A stretch of 6,761 bases of DNA. It comes from an uncultured Desulfomonile sp. Its GTDB lineage: Bacteria > Desulfobacterota > Desulfomonilia > Desulfomonilales > Desulfomonilaceae. The stretch lies in NCBI GenBank assembly GCA_903920415.1, contig CAIXMD010000241.1:1-6761 (forward strand). Direction: 5' to 3'. The translations under genes and the position numbers were made by a program. Of the stretch, positions 5,442 through 6,761 are shown piece after piece (position 1 is the first letter of the stretch; every line of letters begins with the position of its first letter). Under the pieces are notes generated by a model that was not told the DNA's origin, made no database searches, and was given only the letters and a program-made list of their open reading frames with translations.

Positions 5442-5906
5442 TCACAGGAGTATGCCGTAATCCTCTGAATGTTCCACGATTCTGGGTAGGCCTATTTTTT
5501 CACGTTTCTCGTTTTCAAAATCACCTACCTCGAGCAGACGGCCCCGATCCTTCAAAAGGGTCCTCTGCGCGGTAAGCCCGGGAGGGATGCAGGCTTCGGC
5601 AACAGCCAGGTTCTTAATGGCAAACATAACGTCAGTGAACCGGACATTCTGAGGACACACCTCATGGCACGCGTAGCAAGACGAACACAGCCAGATCAAA
5701 TCACTCTCAAGAACCTCTTTCTTCATTCCCAGCAGTGCCATTCTTATAATCTTCCTTGGGTCGTAGCGCCGGTCCACCGCCTCAATTGGGCATGCCGCAG
5801 TACAGGCTTTACAGGCATAACAAGCCTTAATACCCTCTCCTCCGGGCTGTTCGGCTACGCGATATTTGAAGGAAGCGTCCAGTTCGTTAAGCCTAATGCG
5901 GCTCAT
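5442..5906 (-). CDS. HdrC-like ferredoxin subunit (two 4Fe-4S clusters)
   Basis: HdrC is the small subunit that passes electrons through two cubane 4Fe-4S clusters to HdrB. The chosen start, MSRIRLNELDASFKYRV at 5906, gives 154 residues and has CAGGAG 7 nt before it; a longer frame from 5996 runs back through the promoter region and is unlikely. Two full motifs are visible: C29-x2-C32-x2-C35-x3-C39-P (CYACKACTAACP) and C74-x2-C77-x2-C80-x3-C84-P (CSSCYACHEVCP). The helical stretch between them and the RTLLKDRGRLLEVGDF tail also fit HdrC. It has no membrane segment, so it is unlike the membrane HdrE-linked or DsrM-type proteins. It is the first gene of the HdrC-HdrB-lipoyl set and has a strong-looking promoter of its own. 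A ferredoxin-like subunit of another CCG-protein complex remains possible. Confidence 0.9.
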   Translation of the reverse strand: MSRIRLNELDASFKYRVAEQPGGEGIKACYACKACTAACPIEAVDRRYDPRKIIRMALLGMKKEVLESDLIWLCSSCYACHEVCPQNVRFTDVMFAIKNLAVAEACIPPGLTAQRTLLKDRGRLLEVGDFENEKREKIGLPRIVEHSEDYGILL

Positions 5907-5952
5907 AAAGTTGCTCCTGTCCAGTGGTAAAATACGATGCCTGAACAGCGTA

Positions 5953-5981
5953 AAAATAACTGAGGTGTGATCGGCTGTCAA
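5953..5981 (-). promoter_or_regulatory. Sigma70-type promoter of the HdrC-like gene
   Basis: On the minus strand a perfect TTGACA (complement of 5976-5981) is followed after exactly 17 nt by TATTTT (complement of 5953-5958). A start about 7 nt downstream leaves a leader near 40 nt before the ATG at 5906. This is the best promoter match in the window and supports the shorter HdrC-like start. It lies between the arms of a longer inverted repeat. Confidence 0.6.
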
Positions 5982-6021
5982 GGGGTGGCAATTCAACGAT
6001 TTTAACGGATCTTACACCTCA
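5961..6021. repeat. Inverted repeat with arms on both sides of the HdrC promoter -35
   Basis: TGAGGTGT (5961-5968) and ACACCTCA (6014-6021) are perfect 8-bp inverted arms. GATC follows the first arm directly, and GATC also lies next to the second after a 2-nt insertion (minus strand TGAGGTGTAAGATC). The arm centres are 53 bp apart, close to five helical turns; one arm lies in the promoter spacer, the other upstream of the -35. This layout would suit a regulator binding two sites on one face of the DNA. Confidence 0.4.
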
Positions 6022-6049
6022 TTGTTTTCAAACAAATAACTCGAATACA

Positions 6050-6081
6050 CCGAAGCTACCGACAGATACCCTCCACTTCGG
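6050..6081 (-). terminator. Weak hairpin after the phosphate acyltransferase gene
   Basis: CCGAAG (6050-6055) and CTTCGG (6076-6081) form a 6-bp stem with a 20-nt loop, starting 5 nt after the acyltransferase stop on the minus strand. The sequence beyond is T-rich only in part (ATTCGAGTTATTTG). It may end transcription before the HdrC promoter, but the stem is short. Confidence 0.25.
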
Positions 6082-6086
6082 ACGGC

Positions 6087-6761
6087 CTAGTGGATGACCG
6101 TCTTTTTGGATGTATAAGCAAGCGCCAGAAGAATTGAGTTGAACTTTGTCTGCGCAGTGTCTCCTCGAGAGGTAAGCACGATAGGAATAGTGCCGGGACC
6201 GGCAGTTATTATGGCACCGTCGTCTACGATAAGGCCGAGGCTGCCCATGGTCTTTGACAACATTTTGTAAATCACATTGGCTGTATTGATATCTGTAGCC
6301 ACAAGGCAATTAGCGTCACCCCTGATCCGTCCTTCGTAATGTTTTTCTGCAGCAGCGTCAGGTACCGTAGCCAGATCAAACGAAAGAGGACCTTCCACTA
6401 TGAGTGGGCCGTAACGGTTCTCAAGTTCATTTGCCCTTTTCTCGGTCTCCGCTGCAAGAAGAGTGGCGGGGATCGCAGAGGTCTCTGTCTCCACCGCAGT
6501 GATGATAGCAACCTTGAGGGTCAGAGAAGCGTTTACAACCTTCCTGACAACATCCACCTGATTCTCTATGGCCTGGAGTAGGGCGTCTGCATTTCTGAAA
6601 CTGGGATTTACGCCGGCATCGGATAGAGCGAAGAAACGACCGTGCGGAAGCACGAACATTGCCGTACTGGTTGCCATCTTTTTGGCACTTGCCTTATTCG
6701 GGTCAGAAGTGTCAGGTCCTGACTTATAAATGGACAGAGCCGTGTGAAGAAGTGTAGCGGA
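6087..6761 (-). CDS. Phosphate acyltransferase, Pta/Ptb family (N-terminus beyond right edge)
   Basis: The open frame continues without a stop from 6087 through the right end of the window, giving 224 visible residues; an internal ATG at 6677 is not the start, because the 28 codons before it also fit the family (ATLLHTALSIYK). Family landmarks are the LSDAGVNPSF segment (46-55 of the visible part), GPLSFDLAT (124-132), GDANCLVATDINTANVIYK (148-166) and the C-terminal TIPIVLTSRGDTAQTKFNSI near 191-210, where Ser, Arg and Asp line the active site. These enzymes exchange acyl-CoA and acyl phosphate, linking CoA thioesters to ATP formation through an acyl kinase. The closing region looks closer to phosphate butyryltransferase than to acetyltransferase, but the acyl group cannot be read from sequence. 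Relative to ordinary members it has extra charged residues around GPDTSDPNKASAKK. About 75-80 N-terminal residues are outside the window. A partner kinase is not visible. Confidence 0.85.
   Translation of the reverse strand, partial: SATLLHTALSIYKSGPDTSDPNKASAKKMATSTAMFVLPHGRFFALSDAGVNPSFRNADALLQAIENQVDVVRKVVNASLTLKVAIITAVETETSAIPATLLAAETEKRANELENRYGPLIVEGPLSFDLATVPDAAAEKHYEGRIRGDANCLVATDINTANVIYKMLSKTMGSLGLIVDDGAIITAGPGTIPIVLTSRGDTAQTKFNSILLALAYTSKKTVIH

Noticed and set aside
5907..5996. Longer HdrC-like protein starting at 5996
   Set aside because: The extra 30 residues run through the TTGACA/TATTTT promoter and are not HdrC-like; the ATG at 5906 has a good ribosome site.

Overview
The window reads as chromosomal DNA from an anaerobic bacterium, most likely Desulfobacterota (former Deltaproteobacteria). 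This is inferred from the gene families only: HdrB- and HdrC-type iron-sulfur proteins, a lipoyl carrier of the GcvH family, a phosphate acyltransferase and a PdxST-type vitamin B6 pathway. No rRNA, tRNA or CRISPR array was seen. Almost every intact gene lies on the minus strand, so transcription runs from high to low coordinates.

Right part (6761 to 3874, minus strand). A Pta/Ptb-family phosphate acyltransferase enters from beyond the right edge and ends at 6087. After a 180-nt gap holding a good sigma70-like promoter comes a three-gene set: a short HdrC-like protein with two 4Fe-4S motifs (5906-5442), an HdrB-like protein with two complete CCG motifs (5248-4373), and a small lipoyl-carrier protein (4305-3874). 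No HdrA flavoprotein lies in the window, and the flanks leave little room for one in this operon. Hdr-like proteins beside a lipoyl carrier recall the sHdr/LbpA systems, but this unit is much smaller. It is the most interesting part of the window.

Middle (3873 to 728, minus strand). An unrecognised protein with one N-terminal membrane segment (3602-3132) stands alone between two non-coding gaps. Then comes a tight group, pdxS (2940-2059), pdxT (2051-1455) and truA (1486-728). PdxS and PdxT together form the pyridoxal 5'-phosphate synthase. TruA is a tRNA pseudouridine synthase whose start overlaps the end of pdxT.

Left end (727 to 1). Two broken genes lie on the plus strand: the C-terminal half of a GntR/FadR-type (FCD) regulator (149-457) and, four bases later, the C-terminal part of a tyrosine recombinase (459 to about 716). 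They look like a scar from integration or rearrangement. Beyond them, the first 29 codons of a minus-strand FAD-linked oxidase (GlcD-like) run off the left edge (89-1). The FCD fragment was probably once part of the divergent regulator of such an oxidase.

Several palindromes sit at promoter or ribosome-binding positions (5961-6021, 4320-4334, 3050-3061, 3741-3763). They are visible in the sequence, but their roles are inferred.
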